The notes under the pieces are model-generated. The model was given only the letters and a program-made list of their open reading frames with translations, had not been told where the DNA came from and searched no databases. Shown here in pieces: positions 24,610 through 36,318 of a stretch of DNA of 64,000 nt. A program made the translations under genes and the position numbers. How positions within the stretch are numbered: position 1 is the stretch's first letter; the number at the start of each line of letters is the position of its first letter. This DNA comes from Halomonas denitrificans. Its GTDB lineage: Bacteria > Pseudomonadota > Gammaproteobacteria > Pseudomonadales > Halomonadaceae. Location: the NCBI RefSeq assembly GCF_003056305.1, contig NZ_PYVX01000002.1, forward strand, positions 496,001 to 560,000, written 5' to 3'.

Positions 24610-25079
24610 ACCAGGCTCCCGCCAGCGTCTGGCGCCGCCCGGTGCACTTCCTGGCCTTCGGGCTGGGCAGTGGGACCGTGCCCTTCGCGCCCGGCACCTT
24701 CGGCACCCTGGCCGCCATTCCCTTCTACTGGCTGATGTCCGAGCTGCCGCTGGGGTGGTACCTCGGCCTGGTGGCGGTGACCTTCCTGTGGGGCATCTGG
24801 CTCTGCGACAAGACCTCCCACGACCTGGGCGTCCATGATCACTCCGGCATCGTCTGGGACGAGTTCGTCGGCTACTGGCTGACCATGGCCGCCGTGCCCT
24901 TCTCCTGGGAGGCGGCGCTGTGGGGGTTCGTGGTGTTTCGCGTCTTCGACGTCTTCAAGCCCTGGCCGATCCGCTGGGCGGATCGCCGGGTCGCCGGCGG
25001 CTTCGGCATCATGATCGACGATGTCCTCGCCGCGGCCTACGCATGGAGTACCATGCACCTGTGGTTCTGGCTCCACTGA
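24606..25079 (+). CDS. pgpA: Phosphatidylglycerophosphatase A
   Basis: Inner-membrane phosphatase, 157 residues, that makes phosphatidylglycerol from its phosphate. Landmarks are FGLGSGTVPFAPGTFGTLAA, the acidic site HDHSGIVWDEFVGYW, and RVFDVFKPWPIRWAD. About four hydrophobic helices. ATG 24606 overlaps the thiL stop, the conserved thiL-pgpA arrangement. Confidence 0.96.
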   Translation: MNQAPASVWRRPVHFLAFGLGSGTVPFAPGTFGTLAAIPFYWLMSELPLGWYLGLVAVTFLWGIWLCDKTSHDLGVHDHSGIVWDEFVGYWLTMAAVPFSWEAALWGFVVFRVFDVFKPWPIRWADRRVAGGFGIMIDDVLAAAYAWSTMHLWFWLH

Positions 25080-25151
25080 ATCGCCGCGCCGCGAAAGCGC
25101 TCCCTCGCGGTGCGGCACGGTGGCCCGGATTCGGCGCGGACAAGGAAGGCC

Positions 25152-26402
25152 ATGATGCGCAAGGAACGACTGATCGTCCCGGTGGTGGTGGGGCTGGCGC
25201 TGCTCTGGGCGGCGGCCCAGGCCATCGCCAGCCTGCTCTTCGAGCGTGAACTGGCCCGGGCCCTCGAGGATCTCGCCGCCCGCGGCGACCTGCTGGTCGA
25301 GCGCACCGACGTCGAGCGCGGCTGGCTCGAGTCCAGCGGCACCCTCCACCTGACCCCGCGCTTCGGCCGGGCCTGGCACCTGGCGCTGCCCTACGAGGCG
25401 CGTCACGGGGTGATCACGACCCGCATCGACGGCACCCTCAAGCCGCACCTCGGGCGCGCCGACCGCCGGCTGTTCGGCGATCTGCTGCCCTCCTCGCCGC
25501 CGCGCTGGCAGGCCCGCTACCACACCCTCGGCGCGACCCTGAAAGGGCGCCTGACGCTCTCGCCCTTTATCGTCAGCCAGGAGGCGCGCGCGCTGGAGTT
25601 TCGCGGCGGCGAGCTCACCTTCAGCGGCGTCTACGGCGACTGGCGGCTGCAGGCCGACCTGGCGCCCTGGCGGCTCAGCGATGGCGCGATCACCCTCGAG
25701 GCCGGCCCGACCACCCTGGAGAGCCGCTACGCCTACACCGACGACGCCTACCACTTCACTCAGCAGGACCTGCTCAAGGTGCAAGGCGTCGCCTGGCGCC
25801 AGCCGGACCTCGCGCTGGACGCCAGCGGCCTGGTGCTGCATAGCCGCACCACCCTCGACGAGGCGGAGCTGCGCATCGAGAGCGAGCTGACTCTCGACCG
25901 GCTGATGGCCGCCGACGAGGTGCTGCTGACGGGCCGCCTCGCCCTGGAGCTCTCGCGGATCAACGCCGATGCGCTGCGCCGGGTGCTCGCCGTGCTGCGC
26001 GACGAGGCGGCCCGCGGCGAGACCGACCGCGAGGCGGGGGCGCTGCTGGCGCGCCTGGAGCCCGACCTGCTCGGCCTGCTCGAGGACTCGCCGCGGCTCG
26101 ACCTCCATGCCGTCGACCTCGACAGCCCGATGCTGGGCCTGGACGCCCGCGGCGGCGGCGCCCTGTTCTTCGACGCGGACGACCTCGAGGCGCTGGACCC
26201 GGCCGCGCTGGACGAGCCCGAGGAGCAGGCCCGCTGGCGCGAGCGGCTCTACGGCGACGTGACCTGGGATCAGGTGCCGCCGGTGGTGGCGCTGTGGCTC
26301 GGCCTGCCGCTCGGCACCGAGGACCTGGCGATCGACGTGGTACGCGGGCGGGTCAGGATCAACGGTCGGCCGCTGGCGCCGATCCTCGAACGGCGTCAGT
26401 GA
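25152..26402 (+). CDS. YdgA/DUF945 family protein
   Basis: Protein of 416 residues of the YdgA-like DUF945 family, function unknown. An uncleaved-looking N-terminal hydrophobic helix (about residues 7-25) anchors a long beta-rich domain with the typical RGWLESSGTLHL near the start and many Leu/Asp/Arg strands. The C-terminal piece NGRPL is a common ending. AAGGAAGG precedes two adjacent ATGs (25152 and 25155); spacing slightly favours 25155. A likely heat-shock promoter begins directly after the stop, for the next gene. It is probably in the inner membrane facing the periplasm. Confidence 0.8.
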   Translation: MMRKERLIVPVVVGLALLWAAAQAIASLLFERELARALEDLAARGDLLVERTDVERGWLESSGTLHLTPRFGRAWHLALPYEARHGVITTRIDGTLKPHLGRADRRLFGDLLPSSPPRWQARYHTLGATLKGRLTLSPFIVSQEARALEFRGGELTFSGVYGDWRLQADLAPWRLSDGAITLEAGPTTLESRYAYTDDAYHFTQQDLLKVQGVAWRQPDLALDASGLVLHSRTTLDEAELRIESELTLDRLMAADEVLLTGRLALELSRINADALRRVLAVLRDEAARGETDREAGALLARLEPDLLGLLEDSPRLDLHAVDLDSPMLGLDARGGGALFFDADDLEALDPAALDEPEEQARWRERLYGDVTWDQVPPVVALWLGLPLGTEDLAIDVVRGRVRINGRPLAPILERRQ

Positions 26403-26429
26403 CTTGAAGTCGGGCCCCGCTGCCCGCAT
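26403..26429 (+). promoter_or_regulatory. Sigma-32-like heat-shock promoter
   Basis: CTTGAA (26403-26408), 14 bases, then CCCGCAT (26423-26429) resemble the sigma-32 pattern CTTGAA-N13/14-CCCCAT, with one extra G. It starts at the base after the previous stop and lies 52 bases before the Lon gene start. Consistent with the heat-shock role of Lon proteases. Confidence 0.5.
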
Positions 26430-26480
26430 CCCTCAAGGCAGCCCCCGGGAACCTTCCCGACGATTCAGGATGAGGACCGC

Positions 26481-28913
<2,433 letters not shown>

Positions 28914-28940
28914 CCCTGGACCCAGGCTCTATCCTCCCGC

Positions 28941-28973
28941 ACGCACCCGCCGATGGCATAATGGCGGGTGCGT
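28941..28973 (+). terminator. Terminator-like hairpin after lon
   Basis: Perfect 11-bp stem (28941-28951 with 28963-28973), 11-base loop, then CGTTTGGTTTT. The loop contains CATAAT (28957-28962), so a thiB promoter could overlap. I see no TPP riboswitch (THI box) in the 103 bases before thiB. Confidence 0.65.
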
Positions 28974-29016
28974 CGTTTGGTTTTGCGAAAAAGTGTGCGA
29001 ACAACAAGGAATGCCC

Positions 29017-30024
29017 ATGCCCTCCAAGGTTCATGCCGCCGGCGCGTCGCTCGCGGCGCTGCTGGTCGCCGGCCCGCTCCAGGCCGACCCGACCCTGACC
29101 GTCTACACCTACGACTCCTTCGTCTCCGAGTGGGGCCCCGGCCCCGGCATCGAGGAGGCCTTCGAGGCCCGCTGCGGCGGCTGCGACCTGGAGTTCGTGG
29201 CCCTGCCCGGCGGCGTCGACATCCTCCAGCGCCTGCGCCTGGAGGGGGAGGGCAGCCGGGCGGACCTGGTGCTGGGCCTGGACATGAACCTGATGGCCGA
29301 GGCGCGGGCACTCGACCTGCTCGCCCCCCACGGCGCCGAGACCGACGCCCTCGACCTGCCCATCGACTGGAGTGACGACACCTTCCTGCCCTACGACTGG
29401 GGCCACTTCGCCTTCGTCTACGACACCGAGCAGCTCGAGACGCCGCCGGGCAGCTTTGCCGAGCTGCTCGAGGCCCCCGAGGACGTCAAGGTGATCCTCC
29501 AGGACCCGCGCACCAGCGTCACCGGCCAGGGGCTGATGCTGTGGATCAAGAAACTCTACGGCGACCGGGCCCCCGAGGTATGGGCGCGGCTCAACGAGCG
29601 TACGCTCGCCGTCACCAACGGCTGGAGCCAGGCCTACTTCTCGCTGTTCATGAACGGCGAGGCGGCCATGGTGCTGTCGTATGCCACCTCGCCGGCCTAC
29701 CACATGGCGGTGGAGGAGACCGACCGCTACCAGGCCGCCGAGTTCGAGGAGGGCCACTACCTGCAGGTCGAGACCGCGGCGATGCTGCGCACCACCGAAC
29801 AGCCCGAGCTGGCCCGGGACTTCCTCGCCTTCATCCTGACGCCGGCCTTCCAGCGCCATATCCCGCTGGGCAACGTCATGAACCCGGCCATCGACCTGGG
29901 CGACGAGCTGCCCGAGGTCTTCGACCGGCTGATCGCCCCCGAAAGCCTGACGTTCACGCCCGAGGAGGTGCGCGCGCACCGCCGCGAGTGGATCCGCGAG
30001 TGGCTCAACGCCAGCGTCCGGTGA
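29017..30024 (+). CDS. thiB: Thiamine ABC transporter substrate-binding protein
   Basis: Periplasmic receptor for thiamine, TMP and TPP, 335 residues. A short signal peptide ends near GPLQA-D (residue 18). The mature start TLTVYTYDSFVSEWGPGP is the ThiB family signature, and VVFDPRTS-like ILQDPRTSVTGQG, WSQAYFSLFMNGEA and LSYATSP line the binding cleft. The ATG at 29017 is chosen for the AAGGA at 29006-29010, six bases upstream; the ATG at 29011 touches that site. It overlaps thiP (GTGA). Confidence 0.95.
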   Translation: MPSKVHAAGASLAALLVAGPLQADPTLTVYTYDSFVSEWGPGPGIEEAFEARCGGCDLEFVALPGGVDILQRLRLEGEGSRADLVLGLDMNLMAEARALDLLAPHGAETDALDLPIDWSDDTFLPYDWGHFAFVYDTEQLETPPGSFAELLEAPEDVKVILQDPRTSVTGQGLMLWIKKLYGDRAPEVWARLNERTLAVTNGWSQAYFSLFMNGEAAMVLSYATSPAYHMAVEETDRYQAAEFEEGHYLQVETAAMLRTTEQPELARDFLAFILTPAFQRHIPLGNVMNPAIDLGDELPEVFDRLIAPESLTFTPEEVRAHRREWIREWLNASVR

Positions 30025-31703
30025 GCGGTGGGACGACCTCCCTGCGCTGGGAGAGCCGCTCGCGCTGGGCGCCGGGGCTTGGCCTCGCCGCCCTCGCGGC
30101 GGTAGCGGGGCTCGGGCTTGGCAGCCTCGGCGCGCTCCTGTGGCAGGCCCGGGGCGTGCAGCCGGCGGCGCTCTGGCAGGAGCCCTGGCTCGCCGCGGTG
30201 CTGCGCTTCACCCTCTGGCAGGCGACCCTCTCGACCCTGCTCGCGGTGGGGCTTGCCGTGCCGGTGGCGCTGGCCCTGGCGCGGCGACCGCGCTTCCCGG
30301 GGCGCGGGCTGCTGCTGAGGGCCATGGAGCTCTCGCTGGTGCTGCCCACGCTGATCGGCCTGTTCGGCCTGGTGGCCGTGCACGGCCGGCGCGGCTGGGC
30401 GGCGCCGCTCTGGGAGGGGCTCGTCGGGTCGGAGTCGGGCTATCTCTACGGCCTCTCGGGCATCGTGCTGGCCCACGTCTTCTACAACCTGCCGCTCGCC
30501 GCCCGGTTGATGCTGCAGGCGCTGGAGACGGCGCCCGCGGCCCACTGGCGGCTCGCCTCCCAGCTGGGCCTGACCCGGGCGGCGCTCTGGCGCACCCTGG
30601 AGTGGCCGCGGCTGAAACCCCTGCTGCCGCGGCTCGCGGCGCTGGTCTTCACGCTCTGCTTCACCAGCTTCGCCATCGTCATGACCCTGGGCGGCGGGCC
30701 GCGCTCCTCGACCCTGGAGGTGGCGCTCTACCAGGCGCTGAAGTTCGATCACGACCTGGCGCTGGCGGCCCTGCTGGCGCTGACCCAGCTCACCATCTGC
30801 CTGTCGCTGTGGCTGCTCGCGCTCTCCCGGGGCGGGGCGCCCTCGCTGGTGGTGGGCCACGTCGCGCTGCCCCTCGGCGGGCGCTGGCGCCGCCGCGATG
30901 CCCTGGGCCTCTCGCGACTCACCGATGCCGCCTGGCTCACCGCGCTGGCGGCGCTGCTGCTGCCGCCGCTGGCCGCCGTGGTGCTGGCGGGCCTGGCCGG
31001 GCTGCCGGAGCTGCCCCGCCAGGCGAGCCTGTGGGCCGCCGCGGCGCGTAGCCTGGTAATGGCCCTCGGTGCAGCGGGTGGGGCGCTGGCGCTGGCCCTA
31101 TCGCTGCTCGTCGGCAGCCGCTGGCTCAAGGCCCGGCGACACGCCGTGGCGGCGCTCTTGATGGAGGGCGGCGGCCAGCTAATCCTGGTGATTCCCGCCC
31201 TGGTGCTCGGCACCGGGCTCTTCCTGCTGCTACGCCCGACGCTTGGCAGCGGCTGGCAGGGCTACGGCCTGGTGGTGCTGGTCAACGCCTTCATGGCGCT
31301 GCCCTTCGCCATGCAGGTGATCCGCGGGGCGCTGCCCGGGCTCTCGGCCCCCGAGGTACGCCTGGCCGACCAGTTCGGCATCCGCGGGCGGGTGCGGCTG
31401 CGCTGGCTGGTCTGGCCGCGGCTGCGCCGCCCCCTGGCCCTGGCGCTGGCCTACGCCATGACCCTGTCGCTGGGCGACTTCAGCGTGATCGCGCTGTTCG
31501 GCAGCCCCTCGGCGCCGACCCTGCCGATGCTGCTCTTCCAGCAGCTCGGCGGCTACCGCTGGCAGGGCGCCGCCGCCACGGCGCTGCTGCTGCTCTCGCT
31601 GGTGGTGCTGGTGTTCGTGCTGCTCGGCCTCTTGACCCGCCGCCCGCCCCGCTATCCCTGGAACCGTTTCGCCCGCGAGGAGCACCATGCTCGAGTGCCG
31701 TGA
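30021..31703 (+). CDS. thiP: Thiamine ABC transporter permease
   Basis: Inner-membrane fused permease of 560 residues with about 12 helices in two halves, each with an EAA-type loop facing ThiQ (for example EWPRLKPLLPRLA in half 1 and VWPRLRRPLALALA in half 2). It imports thiamine with ThiB and ThiQ. It has a GTG start at 30021, overlapping the thiB stop; the actual protein begins VSGGTTSLRW. Length is close to E. coli ThiP (536). It overlaps thiQ by 17 bases, indicating tight coupling. Confidence 0.95.
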   Translation: MSGGTTSLRWESRSRWAPGLGLAALAAVAGLGLGSLGALLWQARGVQPAALWQEPWLAAVLRFTLWQATLSTLLAVGLAVPVALALARRPRFPGRGLLLRAMELSLVLPTLIGLFGLVAVHGRRGWAAPLWEGLVGSESGYLYGLSGIVLAHVFYNLPLAARLMLQALETAPAAHWRLASQLGLTRAALWRTLEWPRLKPLLPRLAALVFTLCFTSFAIVMTLGGGPRSSTLEVALYQALKFDHDLALAALLALTQLTICLSLWLLALSRGGAPSLVVGHVALPLGGRWRRRDALGLSRLTDAAWLTALAALLLPPLAAVVLAGLAGLPELPRQASLWAAAARSLVMALGAAGGALALALSLLVGSRWLKARRHAVAALLMEGGGQLILVIPALVLGTGLFLLLRPTLGSGWQGYGLVVLVNAFMALPFAMQVIRGALPGLSAPEVRLADQFGIRGRVRLRWLVWPRLRRPLALALAYAMTLSLGDFSVIALFGSPSAPTLPMLLFQQLGGYRWQGAAATALLLLSLVVLVFVLLGLLTRRPPRYPWNRFAREEHHARVP

Positions 31704-32352
31704 CCTGAGCTTCCACTACGATCGCTGTGAGCCCGGCGAGACCCCGGACTTCTGCTTCGGCTTCCGGCTCGCCCCCGGCGAGTGCCTGTCGGTGGCGGGC
31801 CCCTCGGGCGCCGGCAAGAGCACCCTGCTGGGGCTGCTGGCGGGCTTTCTCGAGCCGGCCGGCGGGACCCTTGCCTGGCAGGGCGAGGACCTGCTCCCGC
31901 GGCCACCCTGGGAGCGCGGCATCACCACCGTCTTTCAGGAGCACAACCTCTTCGATCAGCTGCCGGTGTGGCTCAACGTGGGGCTGGGCCTGGCGCCGGA
32001 CATGCGCCTTACCCCGGCGCAGCAGGTCCGGGTTCGCGAGGGCCTCGCCGAGGTGGGGCTTTCGGGGCTCCACGACCGCCTGCCCGCGGAGCTCTCCGGG
32101 GGCCAGCGCCAGCGGGTGGCGCTGCTGCGCGCGCTGCTGCGCGGCTCGAGGATCCTGCTGCTCGACGAGCCCTTCTCTGGGCTCGACGAGGCGACCCGTG
32201 CGGGGCTCTGGGACCTGGTGCGCCGCCAGAAGGCCGCGGGCGCCGCGGTGCTGCTGGTCAGCCACGACCGCGACGACATCGAGGCGCTGGCCGACCGGCG
32301 CGCCCGGCTGGAGGGTGGCCGGCTGCGCCTCGACGCCCAGGCGCCGGCCTGA
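31687..32352 (+). CDS. thiQ: Thiamine ABC transporter ATPase
   Basis: Cytosolic ATPase of 221 residues for the thiamine importer. Walker A GPSGAGKST, Q-loop TVFQEHNLFD, signature LSGGQRQRVALLRAL, Walker B ILLLDEPFSGLD and the switch histidine in SHDRDD are all present. The FQEHNLFDQL segment is characteristic of ThiQ. It ends 130 bases before ilvD with no clear terminator. Confidence 0.96.
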   Translation: MLECRDLSFHYDRCEPGETPDFCFGFRLAPGECLSVAGPSGAGKSTLLGLLAGFLEPAGGTLAWQGEDLLPRPPWERGITTVFQEHNLFDQLPVWLNVGLGLAPDMRLTPAQQVRVREGLAEVGLSGLHDRLPAELSGGQRQRVALLRALLRGSRILLLDEPFSGLDEATRAGLWDLVRRQKAAGAAVLLVSHDRDDIEALADRRARLEGGRLRLDAQAPA

Positions 32353-32482
32353 GCCAGCCGAGGTGCTGGCCTGAGCGCCGGGCGCGTGACAGAATCCGTC
32401 GTCTGGACACACGAGAACCGCCCCGGGCTCCTCGCACGCCGAGGAGGCGAGGGCGGCATGCACGAGAAAAGAAGAGGACACC

Positions 32483-34327
32483 ATGCCCGAGTACCGCTCC
32501 CGCACCACCACCGCCGGTCGCAACATGGCCGGCGCCCGCGCCCTGTGGCGTGCCACCGGCATGAAGGACGAGGACTTCCACAAGCCGATCATCGCCGTGG
32601 CCAACTCCTTCACCCAGTTCGTGCCCGGTCACGTGCACCTGAAGGACATGGGCCAGCTGGTGGCCCGGGAGATCGAGAAGGCCGGCGGGGTGGCCAAGGA
32701 GTTCAACACCATCGCCGTGGACGACGGCATCGCCATGGGCCACGACGGCATGCTCTACTCGCTGCCGAGCCGCGACCTGATCGCCGACAGCGTCGAGTAC
32801 ATGGTCAATGCCCACTGCGCCGACGCCCTGGTGTGCATCTCCAACTGCGACAAGATCACCCCCGGGATGCTGATGGCCGCCATGCGCCTCAACGTGCCGG
32901 TGATCTTCGTCTCCGGCGGGCCCATGGAGGCGGGCAAGACCAAGCTGCTGGACCACGGCCTCGACCTGGTCGATGCCATGGTGATGGCCGCCGACGACAG
33001 CGTGGATGAGGCGACCCTCAACGAGGTCGAGCGCAGCGCCTGCCCGACCTGCGGCAGCTGCTCGGGCATGTTCACCGCCAACTCCATGAACTGCCTCACC
33101 GAGGCGCTGGGCCTGGCGCTGCCCGGCAACGGCACGGTGCTGGCCACCCACGCCGACCGCCGCCGGCTGTTCGAGACCGCCGGGCATCGCATCGTCGAGC
33201 TGGCCAAGCGCTATTACGAGAACGACGAGGCGCACCTGCTGCCGCGTGCCATCGGCTCCAAGGCGGCGTTTCGTAACGCCATGACCCTGGACATCGCCAT
33301 GGGCGGCTCCACCAACACCATCCTGCACCTGCTGGCCGCCGCCCAGGAGGCCGGGGTCGACTTCACCATGACCGACATCGACCGGCTGTCGCGGGAAGTG
33401 CCGCAGCTGTGCAAGGTGGCGCCCAACACCCAGAAGTACCACATCGAGGACGTGCACCGCGCCGGCGGCATCATGGCGATCCTCGGCGAGCTCGACCGCG
33501 CCGGCGTGCTCGATACCCGGGTGCCCACGGTCTATGGCGACAGCCTGGCCGAGGCCCTCGAGGAGTGGGACATCATGCGCTCCCCGAGCCCCGAGGTGGT
33601 GGAGTTCTTCCGCGCCGGCCCCGGCGGCATCCCCACCCAGACCGCCTTCTCCCAGAGCGCGCGCTGGCCGAGCCTCGACGGCGACCGCGCCACCGGCTGC
33701 ATCCGCGATCTCGACCATGCCTTCTCCCTCGAGGGCGGCCTCGCCGTGCTCAAGGGCAACATCGCCGTCGATGGCTGCGTGGTGAAGACCGCCGGCGTCG
33801 ACGACTCCATCCTGGTCTTCGAGGGCCGCGCCCACGTGGTGGAGTCCCAGGACCAGGCGGTGGCGGACATTCTCGCCGACAAGGTCAGCGAGGGCGACGT
33901 GGTGGTGATCCGCTACGAGGGCCCCAAGGGCGGGCCGGGCATGCAGGAGATGCTTTACCCGACCAGCTACCTCAAGTCCAAGGGGCTCGGCAAGGCGTGC
34001 GCGCTGCTCACCGACGGTCGCTTTTCCGGCGGCACCTCGGGACTCTCCATCGGCCACGTCTCGCCGGAGGCCGCCGCGGGCGGTGCCATCGGCCTGGTCG
34101 AGAGCGGCGATCGCATCCGCATCGACATCCCCAACCGCTCCATCGACGTGCTGCTCTCCGACGAGGCGCTCGGGCAGCGTCGCGAGGCCCAGGAGGCCCG
34201 CGGCCGCGACGCCTGGAAGCCGAGCCTGCAGCGCGACCGCAAGGTCTCGGCGGCCCTCAAGGCCTATGCGCTGCTGGCGACCTCCGCCGACAAGGGGGCG
34301 GTGCGCGATCTGACGAAGCTGGACTAA
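32483..34327 (+). CDS. ilvD: Dihydroxy-acid dehydratase
   Basis: Iron-sulfur enzyme for valine and isoleucine synthesis (dehydrates dihydroxyisovalerate and dihydroxymethylvalerate), 614 residues. Cluster-ligand regions are [12 protein letters not shown] and [18 protein letters not shown], with [27 protein letters not shown] near the C-terminus. AAGAGGAC is a good ribosome site. No branched-chain leader peptide or attenuator is visible in the 130 bases upstream, and no other ilv gene is adjacent. Confidence 0.97.
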   Translation: MPEYRSRTTTAGRNMAGARALWRATGMKDEDFHKPIIAVANSFTQFVPGHVHLKDMGQLVAREIEKAGGVAKEFNTIAVDDGIAMGHDGMLYSLPSRDLIADSVEYMVNAHCADALVCISNCDKITPGMLMAAMRLNVPVIFVSGGPMEAGKTKLLDHGLDLVDAMVMAADDSVDEATLNEVERSACPTCGSCSGMFTANSMNCLTEALGLALPGNGTVLATHADRRRLFETAGHRIVELAKRYYENDEAHLLPRAIGSKAAFRNAMTLDIAMGGSTNTILHLLAAAQEAGVDFTMTDIDRLSREVPQLCKVAPNTQKYHIEDVHRAGGIMAILGELDRAGVLDTRVPTVYGDSLAEALEEWDIMRSPSPEVVEFFRAGPGGIPTQTAFSQSARWPSLDGDRATGCIRDLDHAFSLEGGLAVLKGNIAVDGCVVKTAGVDDSILVFEGRAHVVESQDQAVADILADKVSEGDVVVIRYEGPKGGPGMQEMLYPTSYLKSKGLGKACALLTDGRFSGGTSGLSIGHVSPEAAAGGAIGLVESGDRIRIDIPNRSIDVLLSDEALGQRREAQEARGRDAWKPSLQRDRKVSAALKAYALLATSADKGAVRDLTKLD

Positions 34328-34364
34328 GCTGGAAGAACTAGGCTGGAAACAGCAGGGCCCGCAT

Positions 34365-34392
34365 GCGAACCCCGGCCGGCGCCGGGGTTCGC
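34365..34392 (+). terminator. Hairpin after ilvD
   Basis: Perfect 12-bp stem GCGAACCCCGGC (34365-34376) with 34381-34392 and a CGGC loop, 37 bases after ilvD and 24 before the next gene. No U-tract, so termination is likely partial. Confidence 0.5.
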
Positions 34393-34416
34393 GTCATCAG
34401 CAGGGAAGCCAGCACC

Positions 34417-35532
34417 ATGAAGACACAGACGTTAAGCGTCGGTCTGGTGGGTTACGGCACGGCCGGACGCACCTTTCACGCGCCGCTCATCCAGGCGGCG
34501 CCGGGGTTGGAGCTCAGCGGTGTGGTCAGCACCCATCCCGAGCGGGTCCAGGCCGATCATCCGAGCCTCGAGGTGCTGCCCAAGCTGGCCCAGTTGCTGG
34601 CGCGACGCGACATCGACCTGGTGGTGATCGCCACCCCCAACGAGACCCACTTCCCGCTGGCCAAGGCGGCCCTCAACGCCGGCAAGCACGTGGTGATCGA
34701 TGCTCCCTTCACCGTCACCGCCTCCGAGGCGCGCCTGCTCAAGGCGCAGGCCGACGGGGCGGATCGCCTGCTGAGCGTCTTCCACAATCGCCGCTGGGAC
34801 AGCGACTTCCTGACCCTCAGGGCGCTGATCGACGATGGCACCCTGGGGCGGGTGGTGGACCTGGAGTCGCGGGTCGATCGCTTCCGGCCCCTTGTCACCG
34901 ACCGCTGGCGTGACCGCCACAGGCCGGGCGGCGGCATCTGGTACGACCTGGGGCCGCACCTGCTCGACCAGGTCCACGAGCTGTTCGGCATGCCCCGGGC
35001 GATCCTGCTGGAGCTCGCCACCGCCCGGGAGGGGGCCGAGGTGGACGACGACTTCCTGGCCCTGCTGGAGTACGACCACCTGCGGGTGACCCTGCGGGCC
35101 AGCTCCCTGGTGGCCGAGCCGACGCCGCGCTTCCGGGTGCACGGCACCCGCGGCAGCTTCGTCAAGTACGGCCGGGACCCCCAGGAGGCGTGGCTTAAGG
35201 CGGGGCAGTCGCCGACGCCCGGCTGGGGCGTGGACGCCTCGCCCGGCACCCTGACCCTCGACGAGGCGGGAGAGGTGGGAGAGACGGGCGATGGCGAGCG
35301 CGAGTCGGTCGCCCTGGTGAGTCGCGAGGCGCCGGTCGTGCCGGGCGACTACGCCGCCTACTACGCCGGCATCGCCCGCACGCTGCTCGAGGGCGCGCCG
35401 CCGCCGGTCACCGGCGACTCGGCCCTGGAGGTGATGACGCTGCTGGAGCACGGGCTCGACAGCTATCGCCAGGGTCGCTGGGTGAAGCTCAAGGAGAGCG
35501 GCGGCAAGCTGCGCCGGCTGCACAGCCGCTAG
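34417..35532 (+). CDS. Gfo/Idh/MocA family oxidoreductase (YdgJ-like)
   Basis: NAD(P)-dependent dehydrogenase of 371 residues. The Rossmann motif is LVGYGTAGRTFHAPLI near residue 8-22, followed by the family EKP-equivalent region KHVVIDAPFTVTASEA (Asp in place of Glu, Ala in place of Lys), and the catalytic-domain piece FHNRRWDSDF with GGGIWYDLGPHLLDQ. The H in DLGPHLLDQ is the conserved catalytic histidine. E. coli YdgJ and scyllo-inositol dehydrogenase IolW share this organisation, so a sugar or inositol substrate is likely, but not known. The ilvD hairpin separates it from ilvD. Convergent with nudE. Confidence 0.85.
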   Translation: MKTQTLSVGLVGYGTAGRTFHAPLIQAAPGLELSGVVSTHPERVQADHPSLEVLPKLAQLLARRDIDLVVIATPNETHFPLAKAALNAGKHVVIDAPFTVTASEARLLKAQADGADRLLSVFHNRRWDSDFLTLRALIDDGTLGRVVDLESRVDRFRPLVTDRWRDRHRPGGGIWYDLGPHLLDQVHELFGMPRAILLELATAREGAEVDDDFLALLEYDHLRVTLRASSLVAEPTPRFRVHGTRGSFVKYGRDPQEAWLKAGQSPTPGWGVDASPGTLTLDEAGEVGETGDGERESVALVSREAPVVPGDYAAYYAGIARTLLEGAPPPVTGDSALEVMTLLEHGLDSYRQGRWVKLKESGGKLRRLHSR

Positions 35533-35569
35533 GGAGGCGCCCGGTCATCGCATCGCCGCCCGGCCGGGC

Positions 35570-36175
35570 TCACCAGAGGCCGGTGTCGTCGGGGGCTTCG
35601 CTGCGCAGCTTGTCCCGGGCGATGTAGAGCGCCGCGATGGCGCGCGCCTCGTGGAAGTCCTCCCGCGCCAGCAGTCCCGAGAGCTCGTCGATGGCGTGGG
35701 TCTCGACGATCAGCGGCTCCGGCTCGTCGCCGGGCAGACGCTTCGGGTAGAGGTCGGTGGCCAGCAGCACCTGCATGCGGTGGCGCATGTAATTGGGCGC
35801 CAGCGACAGCTCCACCAGCGGCTCGATGCGATGGGCGCCGAAGCCGCACTCCTCCATCAGCTCGCGATTGGCCGCGGTGACGAGGTCCTCGCCGGGGTCG
35901 ACGAGCCCCTTGGGCAGCGTCAGCACGTAGTCCTCGAAGCCGGCGGCGTACTCGCGGATCAGCAGCACGTGCTCCGGGTCCGGCATGGCCACGATCATCA
36001 CCGCGCCGATGCCCTGACCGCCGGCGACCAGCCGCTCGAAGGTGCGCTCGGCGCCGTTGGCGAAGCGCAGGTCCAGCTCCTCCACGTGGAACAGGCGACT
36101 GCGCGCCACGCTGCGCCGGTCGAGGATGTGCGGCCGGATCGGCCAGGGCCGGGCGGTATCGTGCGGGTCTGACAT
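35570..36175 (-). CDS. nudE: ADP-compounds hydrolase NudE
   Basis: Nudix hydrolase cleaving ADP-ribose, Ap3A and NADH-type compounds, 201 residues. The Nudix box GX5EX7REUXEEXGU is present (GLVDPGE followed by RELMEECGF). The start at 36175 begins MSDPHDTARP; an upstream in-frame ATG adds 28 residues with no family match. A short palindrome (35558-35569) abuts its stop. It is divergent from yrfG, the conserved nudE/yrfG arrangement of enteric bacteria. Confidence 0.93.
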   Translation of the reverse strand: MSDPHDTARPWPIRPHILDRRSVARSRLFHVEELDLRFANGAERTFERLVAGGQGIGAVMIVAMPDPEHVLLIREYAAGFEDYVLTLPKGLVDPGEDLVTAANRELMEECGFGAHRIEPLVELSLAPNYMRHRMQVLLATDLYPKRLPGDEPEPLIVETHAIDELSGLLAREDFHEARAIAALYIARDKLRSEAPDDTGLW

Positions 36176-36273
36176 GGCAGGACTCCGTGTGGCGAGCGAG
36201 TGGGGGCGGCGATGGGACGCGCTATCCAGGCCCGGGGGAGGGCGGTCGATATGCGTCACGCCGGGCGATTCGA

Positions 36274-36279
36274 TACAAT
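36274..36279 (+). promoter_or_regulatory. Possible -10 element for yrfG
   Basis: TACAAT (five of six consensus bases) in the divergent nudE-yrfG gap, 40 bases before the yrfG start. No convincing -35 at 16-18 bases upstream. Confidence 0.35.
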
Positions 36280-36318
36280 ACTACGTCTCAACCGCCCCCG
36301 ACTCACCCCGGAGTAGCG

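Noticed and set aside
28914-29016. TPP riboswitch before thiBPQ
   Set aside because: The conserved THI-box elements (CUGAGA, ACCUGAUCUGG-like) are not present; only a terminator hairpin is seen.
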